A DNA stretch of 64,000 nt from Serripes groenlandicus (lineage: Eukaryota; Mollusca; Bivalvia; Cardiida; Cardiidae): the NCBI GenBank assembly GCA_031761405.1, contig JASEVX010000007.1, positions 61,019,062-61,083,061 on the forward strand, given 5' to 3'. This document shows positions 50,748 to 62,690 of this stretch, one piece after another. How positions within the stretch are numbered: position 1 is the stretch's first letter; every line of letters begins with the position of its first letter. Below the pieces are notes generated by a model. It did no database searches and was not told the DNA's origin. It saw only the letters and a program-made list of their open reading frames with translations. Position numbers and translations under genes: made by a program.

Positions 50748-51196
50748 TATATTACAATTACAGAATTAAACAAATAGTTTAGAACTCCATGTATAGTGTG
50801 AAGTGCACCAACTCTAGCTAGGCCCTGTATTAATTTATTAGCTGATTGTGATCGAAACACAATATAAAGTCCCAGTATAGGACTGGTGAAGTCCGCAGAA
50901 CTGTGGAGGGGGCAGATCTTGTTTGGGCCAGAGTGTAGACTTCCATTCTTTTAAACAATTTGTTTAGATCATATTATTTTTTATTTCCTATCCCACATGT
51001 ATGCAAACGCATTTTGACAGAAAAACGAATTTTTTTTTTTTTTTTATTTAAATTGTGTAATTAAAGACACTACCAGTATTTCCTGTCAAAAACATTTTTG
51101 TTATTATGATGCCTTAGAAAGCAAATAATTAGCATGTTTTACATCCTCTAAGTTTTTCTCTTTAGGAATATCATTATTACATCATTGTATGTCACC

Positions 51197-51310
51197 CCAG
51201 TCCAAATAATTTAAACTTTCGGTTGCTCGATTTATCATCTTTCATTTATTGGGCAGCTCGTATATGCAGAATAATAACAAAATGAAAAATGAGCATATGC
51301 ACTATCTTGT
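51197..51310. repeat. Dispersed repeat pair, copy 2
   Basis: It matches 46849-46960 in order (AGTCCAAATAATTTAAACTT, TTATCATCTTTCATTTATTGG, AATAACAAAATGAAAAATGA). Confidence 0.55.
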
Positions 51311-51402
51311 TATGACTAATGTCACCCATGAATGTGGAAGGTGATGTTAGTAGATGCTGAATAAGATTTCCAGTTGTTATAAAGCATAAATAAGATTCTG
51401 AT

Positions 51403-51608
51403 TTAACCCTTTCCCTCATACTACAATTATGCAGCAGACGACTTTGGACATATTTTGTCAAAAAAAAGAAAATCTCTATAATTGAATGGATAACCAGCAA
51501 AAGGAGAAATTGCTTGTTTTGTGCAATTTCTTCTTTTGTCACTATGTTTTCAAAAAGCTGTCTGCTGCAGAGGCGTCAGAAAGCATCTATATGAGGGAAA
51601 GGGTTGAC
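51403..51608 (-). mobile_element. TTAA MITE, internally deleted
   Basis: It lacks the TATGACTAAAAGTGG segment between GGATAACC and AGCAAAAGGAG. The right TTAA is mutated to TTGA. Confidence 0.8.
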
Positions 51609-51784
51609 AGAATTGCTTCAAACAAATTTTTGAAAACTGTTTCTTAAATTCGTGTAATAGTCTAAATAGATCACTTTACAAATAGCCATTTATTTAAGTC
51701 GTACAAAGCTTTGTGCAATTAACCATTTCTCAAATACAACAAATCTGCAGCAGACTATGTTGAACATGTATGTATGTAATCTCT

Positions 51785-52014
51785 TTAACCCTTTCCCTCA
51801 TATAGACACTTTCTGACGCCTTTGCAGCAGACGGCGTTTTGAAAACATAGTGACAAAAGAAGAAATTGCACAAAACGTGCAATTTCTCCTTTTGCCACAA
51901 TGTTTTCCACTTTTTGTCATAGGTTATCCATTCAATTATGGAGATTTTCAATGTTTTGACAAAATATGTTCAAAGTCGTCTGCTGCAGAATTGTTGTATG
52001 AGGGAAAGGGTTAA
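51785..52014 (+). mobile_element. TTAA MITE, full length, GCAC/GTGC subfamily
   Basis: It is 230 bp. The hairpin is TTGCAC-AAAAC-GTGCAA, with the subfamily markers CTTTTTGTCATAGG and ATTATGGAGATTTT. Confidence 0.87.
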
Positions 52015-52133
52015 ATGGAACTATAATCCATGAATATAGTTGAAAAGTTGCCAGTGTTTTCAAAAGGTGTCTGCTGCAAGGGCTTATTCATCTAAAGTTA
52101 TTAAATGTTTAAGTTTAAACTGATGTGCACTGT

Positions 52134-52353
52134 TTAACCCTTTCCCACCTGCAGACGTATTTTAATGCAATAGAACCAGACAAGTCGACTTTTGAAAACA
52201 AACATTGTGTCCAAAGGTGAAATTGCTCATGATGAGCAATTATAAATACTCCTTTGACACAATGTTTTCATCTTTTATGGAGATTTTTCAGGTTTTAGTC
52301 ACTATGTTTTCAAAGTCGTCTGCTGCAGATTTGTTGTATGTGGGAAAGTTTAA
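52134..52353 (+). mobile_element. Older-type TTAA MITE
   Basis: TTAACCCTTTCCCACCTGCA on the left and GTATGTGGGAAAGTTTAA on the right. The hairpin GCTCATGATGAGC is intact. Confidence 0.75.
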
Positions 52354-52535
52354 CATACTGTGAGTTAAATTTATATATACAGTAGTATGCAATACACTCA
52401 GTGACTGACATAACCATACCTTGATACCTTGATGTTAGGTCATCATCTTAAGCCTAAGCTTATATTGACCTCTCTCCAGAGACATATAAACTAATTGCTC
52501 TTGATAGGCTTATTGCAATCGATAACCGTCCGTAG

Positions 52536-52613
52536 CACAGGTTCATGATGCGTTATACCCACTTTATATATGGTATATACTCTATGGGGGGTATAACACA
52601 TCATGAACCTGTG
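52536..52613. mobile_element. 78-bp micro-MITE with 8-bp target duplication
   Basis: GTCCGTAG stands on both sides (52528-52535 and 52614-52621). The termini are 24-bp inverted repeats with one mismatch: CACAGGTTCATGATG-GTTATACC facing its complement. Only about 30 nt of AT-rich loop remains. An 8-bp duplication with CA..TG ends suggests the hAT superfamily. Confidence 0.82.
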
Positions 52614-53083
52614 GTCCGTAGGTATATATTTTTCTATGCTTTCAGTGCTTTGCTTACTTTCACTTTCAAAGTTGGCTGAAACCAGGTGAATGATTGCATT
52701 TAGATCTATCTCCTGCCTCGTATTCAAAGTCACTTAATCAACAGGTTTGTGGTTTTTCAGCACTGATGCAAAACAAAACAAATTATCAAAAACACCCCGA
52801 ATGATGCAGAATCAAACTCAACTCACCATGAAGGACGAGTTCATGAGCACTACTACAGTATAAGGCTATAATACTGTAAACACGATATTTTACTTTTGAT
52901 TTAAAAAAATAAAGTATAAATCTATATTAAATACCCTCATATTTGTATATAAAAAGAGACTAAATAGCTCAAGCCTCTTTGTTTTTAACTCTTTCCGGAT
53001 ATATGTTCGGCTCTTTCCCGCATACAAACGCTTGCTGACGCCTCTGCAGCAAACGATTTCAAATACATGGTGGGAAACCAATG

Positions 53084-53313
53084 TTAACCCTTTCCCTTAT
53101 GTAGACGCTTTCTGACGCCTCTGCAGCAGACGGTGTTTTGAAAACATAGGGACAAAAGAAGAAATTGCACAAAACGTGCAATTTCTCCTTTTGCCACAAT
53201 GTTTTCCACTTTTTGTCATAGGTTATCCATTCAATTATGGAGATTTTCTATGTTTTGACAAAATACGTTCAAAGTCGTCTGCTGCAGAATTGTCGTATGA
53301 GGGAAAGGGTTAA
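53084..53313 (+). mobile_element. TTAA MITE, full length, GCAC/GTGC subfamily
   Basis: It is 230 bp. Left end TTAACCCTTTCCCTTATGTA, hairpin TTGCAC-AAAAC-GTGCAA, right end GTCGTATGAGGGAAAGGGTTAA. Confidence 0.87.
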
Positions 53314-53479
53314 CTCAAAATGGCTTGCATTGTGCATGAACAAAATCTCATTTTTTTAGATTGTGATTTTGCTTCAAATGTCTTCATTCAGACGACATTA
53401 TACATTTTATTACCGAAAAGGGTTAACGCTATCGGGCTTAGTTTACTCTTTTTCACAATGCCTTTTATCAGAGACCTAA

Positions 53480-53620
53480 ACTAACATTTAACCAACTGAC
53501 AACTAGGTGTAACACTTACAACTACTCTTTCTATCTGTACTGCAAGGCCTGGAATAAGCTGCCATTTAACATTACTGATGCCACCACACTGTAAAGCTCC
53601 AATGCTGCACTGCGAGAGTA
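53480..53620 (+). pseudogene. LINE reverse-transcriptase C-terminal fragment
   Basis: A frame reads LTTRCNTYNYSFYLYCKAWN then KLPFNITDATTL before a stop. SFY...AWN.LP is the pattern at the C-terminal end of many non-LTR reverse transcriptases. It is short, broken and in the opposite orientation to the RT pieces at 54110-54545. Confidence 0.5.
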
Positions 53621-53824
53621 CAGAGGAGCCTCTGCCAGACTAGCATATATAGTATCAACAGCGCCATGTATAGTCCAGTCCCTATACATATATATATTTA
53701 AATCACAAACATTCTTTTTAAGTTGTATTCACTGGAGAAGTGATTGTTGTCTGGTCAACATTACAATCGGACACAACTCCTGACATTCATTGGGAAGAAG
53801 AAGAACAAATCTGAGGCAGACGAA

Positions 53825-53850
53825 TTTAAAAAAAAAAAAAAAAAAAAAAT
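53825..53850. repeat. Poly(A) run
   Basis: A run of about 23 A follows GAATTTA, possibly the tail of a retroposed fragment. Confidence 0.7.
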
Positions 53851-54109
53851 ATAAAAAACATATGGAAACTCCTGTGCCTATAATGTTATTTTATTTTAGG
53901 TCTCTAATAAAAGGCTTGTGAAAAACAGTAATGTAGGCGTATTGCTAAATGCGGTAGCCGTTGGCAAAATACCAGGAAAAGCAGGGGATCAAGGACACTC
54001 ATGAAATACTTCATCCTCAGACGAAATCACGCCATCAAGGGGGACTTTCTGTTTTCTTGAACGAAGGAATGATCTAATCTATCCCAGTTTATTTCCACAT
54101 ACACCATAC

Positions 54110-54545
54110 AATTAAAGTTTTTGAAGCAACCTCTCGTGTGGGACTCTATCGGAGGCTTTAGAGAAGTCCAAAAGCACAACGTCCACCTGTTCTATTCCTT
54201 GGGTGATATACCTAGTAGTAAATTGTGTTTAATAGGATTTTTTTTTTTTTTTACTAAAGTCATGTTGGTTACCACATATTATGTAATTTGTTGTGAGTTT
54301 GTAGATGGTTTTGAATACAGCTGCGCACACTATATATAGGTATATATAAGTGAGTGAAACTGATCTGTTATCTGGGGCTCTGTTCCTATATATAGGTACA
54401 ATGTTCGCTTGCCTCCAGTCGTAGGGTATTGGTGTTCAATGAATATTGGAAATTTACTTGGGGCCAACTCTTCAGCTGCTACCTTCAGTAAGTACGTTGG
54501 GGCCTGAATATGAGGCTTTATGTGGATTTTAGGGGCGTAGCTTTG
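54110..54545 (-). pseudogene. LINE reverse-transcriptase fragment, broken
   Basis: On the minus strand, a piece at about 54195..54112 encodes DVVLLDFSKASDRVPHERLL, which is RT motif A with its catalytic Asp. A piece at about 54540..54385 encodes KVAAEELAPSKFPIFIEH then QYPTTGGKRTLYLYIG, the block before motif A. The connecting sequence is degraded and in other frames, so it is inactive. Confidence 0.65.
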
Positions 54546-54589
54546 CAATAATCAATGTGTAGGCCGTCTCGTGAGAAAATCAACATTGT

Positions 54590-54810
54590 GGACTCTGCGT
54601 AAAGTATCGACCCGGATCAGCCTAAGCATGCCACACAGGCCTACCCGGATAGACACTTTTCACCTCCTGTGGATTTTCTGTTTCAAGAATCACTACTCTA
54701 TACATCTATCCACCTAAGACGGAATGTGTCGGCCGGATCAGTCTGCCAGTCTGCGCGGACAGCGCAGGCTGATCTGGTCGATAAATTACGCAGATGTCTA
54801 TCGCCGCAAC
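54590..54810. repeat. GC-rich fragment of a dispersed repeat
   Basis: GACCCGGATCAGCCTAAGC, then GCGCGGACAGCGCAGGCTGA and TCTGGTCGATAAATTACGCA, stand out by base composition. They resemble a repeat common in molluscan DNA (recalled, not checked). Confidence 0.35.
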
Positions 54811-55446
54811 TGCATTTTGAGAAAAAATGTGTAGGTACGTGCCTGCAGTGCCTAAAGGGAGCTACACCCCTGTATTTATGAGTTTCTTAATACCTGGTGT
54901 TTTCACGGTTATATTTGGAATTGAAGACATCTCTGGGTTTGTCATACTAACATATAAAGAAGTTCAATCTATATGAAACGTGTGTACCAAGTTTCACTGA
55001 TTTTGAATATCTACAACAGAAATGACAGCCATTTCCAAACAGTGATAAACACAACCGAGGAGCACGTCGATGGTTTTAAGCGTCAACGTCAAACGAAGTT
55101 AGAACATTCTAAAAATAATAAATCAGTATCAGAACTCCGAACCATTTGGTGTGCTTTCTCAGAAGACTAAGGTCTGAACAAATATGGAGCGTCTTCCTAC
55201 CATACGCCTACTTAATATCGTCTAGATTTATCATCGGAATTAACCGTGCATCCGTGATCTAAGTGCATCCTGCAAGATACGTATTGTTTCCTGTGATTAA
55301 ACCTGTTGACCCTTTCCTGTAATGTTCGAATTAAAACCACATTAACCAACAGGAAAGACCAAGATATGTCTATACATAAACGTCCAGTCATTGTTTGCTC
55401 TATTTCGCTTGATATTCAATTAGTAGATCATTGGACGAGGGCCCAG

Positions 55447-55640
55447 CCCCGTCCCCGGTGGCTCAATATGTAGCGACGCGGGCTGTCAATATAGGGGATG
55501 AGAGTTAGAACTCCAGCTCATCCTAAATTCTTTCTGACGTTTGACAAAAGTCACCGTGTACTCGCTAGGTGAACTGGCCGCCGTGATATGACCGCAAAAT
55601 GTTTGAAAACGGCGTTAAACCCTAATCAATCAAAATATCA
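55447..55640 (+). repeat. tRNA-derived SINE, family A, internally deleted
   Basis: Plus-strand head CCCCGGTGGCTCAATATGTA, then GCGACGCGGGCTGTCAAT, a decayed box B, and the tail AAAACGGCGTTAAACCCTAA followed by TCAATCAAAAT. The middle of the body is missing relative to 43726-44070. Confidence 0.65.
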
Positions 55641-56742
55641 TAGGGCGAGAACATATCTGAAATCACGGATGATTAACTCAGCAGGATGAGGGTTAATTAT
55701 TTACCTGACATAAACGACCATAACTTTTGAAAACATTGTTGAAAAGGGAGAACTACCTTTAAACAAGCTATTTCTCCTTTTACCTCAATATGTCCCAAAA
55801 ACGGTATCAACGTTTCAACCTTTTCCAAGGATGTTTGTAATCCAGACGAATCAGTCAAACTGGAAGCAGACATCGAGCGTGTTAATAAAACATGAATCGA
55901 TGTATAATTAAATTTAAACTACATCGAGGCAAAATGTTTTAAACTCCGATTTCATAATTACTTCAGTACGTGTGTTAGAATAATTAGTTCTTAAATAAGT
56001 TTAAATTTAACGGATTCAATATTGTATTTGTGAACATTGCTAAATTACACATTTTAATTAATGTATCTATATTGCTTATTAACAGAGAATGTAGACGAGT
56101 ATCGGTCAGTATGTGAATATGCGGGAGATAACTTAACTGACAATGATCAAGCTTATTGGTTTCTAAAAAAAAGAAGCGCCTACCACTTAACAAAGATAAT
56201 AATTATGAATTCAATGTAATCACAAAAAAATGTGGCATATATTCAGGTTATCCTATTAAACTTACCGAGAACTCGGATGTCTTCAAATTACTGCTTTTAA
56301 CTAGCACCTGTCCGAGCGTTCAGTGTGTTAGGGCAATCTCAATACACCCCCAGATCCCTCTTTGTTCCTTGGAAAAATATAGACCTTTCTAATTTTTATG
56401 TTTATTTATTTACAGGCGATCCAATAAATCCGCTTGTGGTTATGCCAATAGTTTATGTCTTCTGTATGTGCTAAAAAGATGCTCATAGAATGCACCAGAT
56501 GCAATGTTGGATTTAATAAAAATCACGAGGGAGCATGCCTCCGGACTAGCGCGTCTGTGCGTATACTTGATTTTAATCCTGGTACGCCCCTGGCCCGTAG
56601 CTAACGCCTACCTCCTTCATTAGTTCCTGTACCGTGACACGTCTGTCGTAATCAACGATGTTTCAAGTTGACGTCACCAGTTGCAGCCACATTTTTGTCG
56701 CCGTCCTCTTCTGAGCCCTTGTCGCCGGAAAGTGACCATCCC
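55641..56742. other. Mostly unique intergenic sequence
   Basis: It contains a MITE relic (about 55715-55800) and a fragment of SINE family B near 55870-55905. No exon was recognised, and open frames here are short and without splice context. Confidence 0.35.
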
Positions 56743-56746
56743 TTAA

Positions 56747-56954
56747 CTCTTTCAGCGCCAAAGGCATTATTGTGTTATTTGCAAACAATACATATTCAGG
56801 CGAGTCAGCTCGTAACGAGCTGTCTCACCTGAAATCAGCATTGTTTGCCTTTTAGTAATACAAATATTCCAAAAGTGTGATTACAAGAGAAATGGAGTAG
56901 CCCGATTTTGAACATGGAAGAGTCTACTTTAAAAACAATTTGGCGCTGAAAGAG
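56747..56954. mobile_element. 208-bp TTAA-flanked MITE, second family
   Basis: TTAA stands at 56743-56746 and 56955-56958. Inverted ends are CTCTTTCAGCGCCAAA, perfect over 16 bp. The centre is an imperfect palindrome (GGCGAGTCAGCTCG-TAA-CGAGCTG). It is unrelated to the CCCTTTCCC family apart from target choice. Confidence 0.8.
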
Positions 56955-56959
56955 TTAAA

Positions 56960-58200
56960 CGTTTATGCCATTTGAAAACTAGTGAGCGACATGTGTTTTC
57001 TTTCATCACCGCTTTGCGCATTTCGTCTAGTGTTTGAATCGTGTTAATTCACGATTAACAAAAAACCTAATGACGGACCGCGTTTCTAACCAGGCCGATG
57101 ACGCCATGGGAAAAACGCTTTTACCTGGTGAGTGATACTACTCGAACACTGTTCGTTTCACCAGAGCGAAAATGACGTCAGAAATTTACATTAGACGTAA
57201 TATATGGCGACATTGAAGCAGACGACAGGTTTTATTTCGACTTTTCTTTAAATATAAATGTGAATAAGAATCTTATGCATTGGTTTAGTAAAATGTACGT
57301 TTTTCTGACGTTCGCCGCGGAAGCGCGAGTATACATTTTCGAGTGACTGTAATCTCATTACGTGTGTGTATAATAAGACACAAGTTCATAATATCATAGA
57401 AATAAGATAACATATTGAGGATATTAAATACGAGTTTCGAAACACAACGCTTTCAAAAATGATAAGAAAAGTCCACGTATTTTTTATCATATTTTTATCA
57501 TCCCCCATACACATAGGAATTTGTCAATGCATGTCTGCGATTTCTTATGCTATCATTTGTTAAAAGCCGTCTTTGTCAATCAAAGCTGAACCCGAACTTT
57601 GTACTCGGGTGAGCTTAAAATATGTAATATATAAGAAAGAACGAAAACTACTTCTTGAGATTTTTTTTAATCATGTGATGATTGGTTTAATCATTAAAGT
57701 TTATCTAATATATATACAATTATGTAAAAAATGTTAAATACAAACACAAAGCTTAAGCGTTCAATGAGCAACTTGCTTCAGAACACCCATGGCCTTTATT
57801 ACACATTCAAACCCATACAAACATGCTTTCCTGCATTCATAGGCATAACAAAATAACTAACTTGGTAATAAAACACAACAACATAGTTCAAAGGATCCTA
57901 CACGTGTGTCATCTGTCACTTACATATAATTATAACTGAAGTAATGAAGGGCACTGATGGTCCTATATTGCTCACCTGATTTAACAGATTTTTTATTTTT
58001 AGTTTACAAACTTTTTACTCTTTATATTTGAACCAGCACTGCCCTCTGCTTGCCATGTTCATCAACTGATTATAATGATTTGAACAATCTTGGTTGATGG
58101 TCACAAAAGGAACCCTTGTGCCAAATTGTTTTCAAATTGATCATACACTTCGGGTCAAGACGATTTGTAAGATTTTCACATATGATAAAAGTTGAATCGT
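56960..58200. other. Unique intergenic sequence
   Basis: Nothing was recognised except a dispersed-repeat start (GAAGGGCACTGATGGTCCTA near 57946) and weak GC enrichment near 57050-57330. No coding frames with splice context were seen. Confidence 0.35.
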
Positions 58201-58860
58201 CATGATTATATGTACAATTAAGAACCCTTTTACCACATACAACAAATCTACAGCAGACATATGAAAATATATAGCCAAAAATATGTAAAATCTCTATGAA
58301 TGGATACTTATTGAATAGTCAAAAACAGTCTGACAAAAGGAGAAATTGCTCCTTTTGTAATACTGTTTTCAAAAGTTTTCTTCTGCAGATGGGTCAAAAA
58401 TATGGGAAAAGGATAAAATAATTTCATTAGAATCTAAAGCAGTTCATTTGAAATAACATAACAGTTGTTCTTAGGATAAATTAAAAGCACTTAACAATAA
58501 CAGTTTCTATACAGATTGAAGAATTAACAAACAATATGCCATTTAGCTCTTTACCTTATAAATTTGTCTTCTGACGTCTTAAACAGCAGAGGACATTTTG
58601 AAAACATTGCAGAAAAAGGGGAAATTGCTCAAGATAAGAAATTTCTCCTAATGCCCCCACATTGTTTTTAACTCTGTGACAAAATCATTTTAAATCATGT
58701 AAATAATTACATTTACACTCTAATGAAAACGAATGGTTAACCCTTTTCCAGATACAAATGACTTGACGACTTTTCGAGGTATGACCTTTGAAAACATAGT
58801 GGGACAAAGAGGATTTGCCCATAAAAGTGATTTCTCATTTAACACTGTTTTCGACTCTGT
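58200..58860. mobile_element. Three decayed TTAA-MITE relics
   Basis: Blocks at about 58220-58420, 58545-58680 and 58737-58860 carry CCTTTTACCACATACAACAA, GGAGAAATTGCTCC and TTAACCCTTTTCCAGATACA respectively, but none has two intact ends. Confidence 0.45.
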
Positions 58861-58920
58861 ATGTTTATTGTACATCACATGTGCTAGATAATTTATCTCT
58901 TTGCTTCAAATAATTTAGAG

Positions 58921-59175
58921 CGAACACCATTCCATTTTTACGCCAGTCCGGTTTCTTCCAAGTCGAAAAAGGGGCATTTCTGAACAATTATTTAAAGCCA
59001 GAGTTATGTGACTTGGTATAGACATCGGTATTGTTCCTAGGAACATGTGTACCAAGTTTCATTTGAAAATGTTGAACTGAATTTGAGTTATGAGGAAAGG
59101 ACATAGTTTTGTGCCGACGACACCAAGGGTATCACAATACTTTGACTTATTTCTTAAACAGACGAGCTAAAAATG
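58921..59175. repeat. Dispersed repeat, sister of 45314-45596
   Basis: It shares AAAAAGGGGCATT-CTGAA, TAGACAT-GGTATTGTTCCTA, GGAACATGTGTACCAAGT and the end ACAGACGAGCTAAAAATG. The 5' ACAAGAGCACCGCGG module is missing or changed. Confidence 0.55.
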
Positions 59176-59734
59176 TTGAATCAGAACAAGCAATAATATT
59201 CACATCTCCTCTAGGTACTGAAGTTTCCCAGAAAGTTTAATTGAATTCCAGTGAGCAGTTGCTGAGAAGTAGCATGGACACGAAAATCGGGATGGAAGGT
59301 CACATGCACAGACAAACAATGTGGCTATATAGGCTTCACTCAAATTTCGGTCAGCATCACCAAACAATTGCATATAATTCATAACGCTTTCACACATACA
59401 ACAAATCTGCAGCAGGAGACTTTAAAAATATCCAGAAAAATAATGGAAAATCTCTTTAAATGAAAGTTTAATAAATAGATAGAGGTGAACACATTGTGGC
59501 AAAAGGAGAAATTGCTTATAATGAGCAATTTTTCTTTTTGTCACAATGTTTTCAAGAGTCATCAGATGCAGACAAGATATTATTAGATTTTAAAGTTCAA
59601 TAACTGCCAACTTTCTAGTCAATATTTAATATAATAAGATGAAACAAAATATTTTTCACCCCTGTCAACAGCTAAAAGAAGTTCAAATAACACAAAAGTA
59701 ATTGTACTTTGCATGACAAACTAACTGTATTGCT

Positions 59735-59949
59735 TTAACCCTTTCCAACATATAGACACATTTTGATGCATCTGCAGCAGACGACTTTTGAAATCATTGT
59801 GACAAAAAGAGAAATTGCTCAAAACAAGCAATTTCTCCTTTTGCCACAATGTTTTCTACTTTGTTTAGTAATTATACCATTTTTTTTCATATTTTTGAGT
59901 AGACATTTTCAGTCTTCTACTGCAGAATTGTTGTATGTAGGAAAGGGTT
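59735..59949 (+). mobile_element. TTAA MITE, right TTAA mutated
   Basis: Left end TTAACCCTTTCCAACATATA, hairpin GCTCAAAACAAGC, right end GTATGTAGGAAAGGGTTG. An earlier relic (about 59385-59575) has the hairpin GCTTATAATGAGC. Confidence 0.72.
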
Positions 59950-61638
59950 GCATTTACTGACAAGATGTCAGTTCTAAAATAAAAAAATAAAGAATTAAAT
60001 TATAATTTTTTACAATATTCCATCAACCTCAATTTGCAGATTAATTTAAATATTGCAGGAAAACAAGAACATTCTTCTTTTCTCAATGTTTACTACTTTG
60101 TATCAATATCAATATTTCATTTGTCAATATGGCATCAGGGAATTTAATCCTTTCCCCCCATACAAATTAACTCTGCATCAAAAGATTTTTAAAATCGATC
60201 TAACACATAATCTGTACACCCGATGGAGCGCTAAACGCGACCTCATCCCAATAATTTCATTGAATTCTGTCAGCAATTGCTTCGAAATTGCCTAGACAAA
60301 ACTGACACATGCACTATTAATCAGAAAATGTGGTAACAATAATCGTTTTGCTTCTCTCCAAATTTCAGGAGAATAAAAAGGGTGAACAGCTCAAAATGTA
60401 CGATTTTACATTTTACACAATTCTGAGCAATTCCTCCTTGTGCCATATTCTTTAAATATACTTTAATTTATAGAGATATTCCACGTTATTGCTTAGATCT
60501 TTTCAAAAGATGTCTTCTACAGATTTGTTGTATGTGGGAAAGGGTTAAGAGCACTATAAAATGTGTATTTGCTATTTTGCAAACGTTATCTTTTCTTCCT
60601 GAAAAGTTTTCAATGTCCACAGTTATCATATTTGGTAAGCTTGTTACACATATTACCCAACACTTAAAACTCAGGTCTGTCTTAAAATGGTTGACAGAGG
60701 ATACCATAGTATTTGAACGAAAATGACGTTATCTCGAATTCTCCACATAAGTATTCAACCCTACAGTACCAGGTGATTCTACGTTGGTCATGATTTGGCT
60801 TTTACGAAAAATGTCTGAAAATAAAAAAATATGAAGTTAACGCTGATCATTTCATACTGATAAATAATGCAAATTTCCGATTTTTCTGCAATATTGTCTG
60901 AAAATAAATCCGGCATATTTTTGGAAAGTCTGCTTTTTGTAACACTGTTCCATATAAACCAACAATATATTTCAGGAATTTGGGAAAGGGAAATAATTAC
61001 AGAACTAAATTTAATGCTATTCTGCAGCAGAAGATTATTCTTTGTTATTAATGTTTTAATTAATTTGAATGGAAAATGTTGCTTCTAGAGAGTTCACAAG
61101 GTTTTTCGAAAGTTTGACCTAGTTTGTGACCACAGATGGACAACAACTTCAAATCAATATCGCATCAACCTTTGGCTACGATAATTGAATTTACTTGGAA
61201 TCACATTCATGCATTTGGCATAAAGCAAAGCTAAGAATCAATATACATCATTTTAACAGAATCATATCATGGTGGAAGATTAACCTATTCATCTCTAGCA
61301 TGGCTTTTGATCATCAAGGCAACTGGCTAATTGAAGTTTAAGCCATTTTGAACAGTATTACAGTTATTTATTTCACGGCAGCCTTAGTCTCTTGGTTTTC
61401 TTGCACCGGCGTACAAGATTCCATCCTAGGAAACTGGCTACCTTCACACATAGATTATTTTAGCCCAGTGGTGAAAGGCGAGTGACAAATGTCAGACAAT
61501 GACTTTGTCTATCATCACAATACTTAGGCAGGCGACACAACTAGAATGTGAATAGTGCTCGGATTTGATCGACAATCTCTAGGTAGGTAGGCATTGTAAA
61601 TATTGACTCGGCTCGTGGAAATTGGCATTGGAGTGAGA
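59950..61638. other. Intergenic, decayed repeats
   Basis: MITE relics lie at about 60145-60310 and 60400-60548 (right end TATGTGGGAAAGGGTTAA), and a decayed SINE family A copy at about 61370-61620. No exon was found. Confidence 0.35.
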
Positions 61639-61919
61639 TTGATTAATTGGAGTTAATGCCATTTTTAACAATTTCTCAGTTATATCACGGCGGCCAGTTC
61701 ACCTACTCATGCATTTCCTGGTTTTCTCACACCAGTACTCCACACAACAATCTTCCCAAGCAACTGGCTGCTTTTCCACATAGACTTAGCCCATTGGTGG
61801 AAGACGAATGACGCATGTCGCATTGACTTTTGTCAATCGTCGGAAAGAAAGTTGGCCGCGCCGGGATTCAAACTCACAACCCCTGAATTGACAACCCGCG
61901 TCGCTACCGGGGCTCGGCA
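61639..61919 (-). repeat. tRNA-derived SINE, family A, beside a splice donor
   Basis: The 14-bp target duplication GCATTGGAGTGAGA is at 61625-61638 and 61920-61933. The minus-strand head is shortened relative to 43726-44070 (the CTAACGACTGGGCTATCG part is reduced to CTACC), so box A is damaged; box B TGTGAGTTTGAATCCC is present. It sits 20 nt inside the intron that follows exon 61939-62064. Confidence 0.85.
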
Positions 61920-61938
61920 GCATTGGAGTGAGACTAAC

Positions 61939-62064
61939 CTTTAGATAATTCCTAAAAAGTTTCTTATCTGATTTTAAAGCTTCACAAAATTCCTTTGTCT
62001 GTTCAGGGGACAGATTGTGTTTGGGTAGATAATTTCCTTGGAGATAGTTCATCATTTCTTCACC
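61939..62064 (-). CDS. Internal exon of an unrecognised gene
   Basis: CTAATTTTAG precedes 42 codons, beginning GEEMMNYLQGNYLPKHNLSP and including EQTKEFCEALKSDKKLFRNY and LK, ending at AAG|GTTAGT. It is phase 0-0, 126 nt. The protein looks all-helical. It joins in phase to 63877-63924. The family was not recognised; a helical-repeat (HEAT-like) protein is a guess. Confidence 0.6.
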
Positions 62065-62087
62065 CTAAAATTAGAAAATTCAAAGAA

Positions 62088-62270
62088 TTAACCCTTTCCC
62101 ACATACAACAAATCTGCACCAGACAACTTTGAAAACATCCACAAAAATATGGAAAAAGTCTTGAAAGTATAATCATTCAAAATACTTGATAATGGGTAAT
62201 TTCTCCTTTTTCCAGATTGTTTTCAAGTCTTCTGCTGCAGAGTTATCAGAAAGCGTCTGTATGTTAGTTA
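62088..62270 (-). mobile_element. Older-type TTAA MITE, right end lost
   Basis: Left end TTAACCCTTTCCCACATACA. It ends at AGCGTCTGTATGTTAGTTAA. It starts 23 bp upstream of the exon 61939-62064 acceptor. Confidence 0.6.
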
Positions 62271-62296
62271 AGATAAAACATACCAAATGTACCAGG

Positions 62297-62690
62297 CAAA
62301 CAAGAGCTGTCCGTAAGACAGCGCACTTGACTATTCCACCGCTTATTAGTTACTGAGATATGGATTCGAATGTAGTTGCTTGCAAAATATTAACAAGAAT
62401 TTCTTTAGGGTGAAATTTGCATCATATGCTGGATAGAGTTTATGATGTTTTACATAGGTATGATTGTTGGATAGGGTTGTATGAAGTTTAAATGCGATGC
62501 ATCAAGTAGTTACTGAGATATGGACTCTTAATGTAGTTGCATGCAAAAAACTTTAACCAGAATTTCTAAGTAAAAAAAGGGCCATAACTTGCATTAAATG
62601 CAGGATAGAGTTATAAAACTTGATTTTTTACAAAGGTGTGATAGTTGGAAAGCACACCTTATATATTTCATTATTGCAATGCAATGGATA
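62297..62690. repeat. Tandem-core repeat starting ACAAGAGCTGTCCGTAAGAC
   Basis: Units share GTTACTGAGATATGGA, TTAATGTAGTTGCATGCAAA and AGGGCCATAACTTGCAT with 10017-10640. It opens with an ACAAGAG module. The hairpin CTGTC-CGTAA-GACAG follows the start. Confidence 0.6.

Noticed and set aside
54973..55170. 65-codon ORF with MKRVYQVSLILNIYN
   Set aside because: No acceptor, no homology and surrounded by repeat fragments; not supported as a gene.
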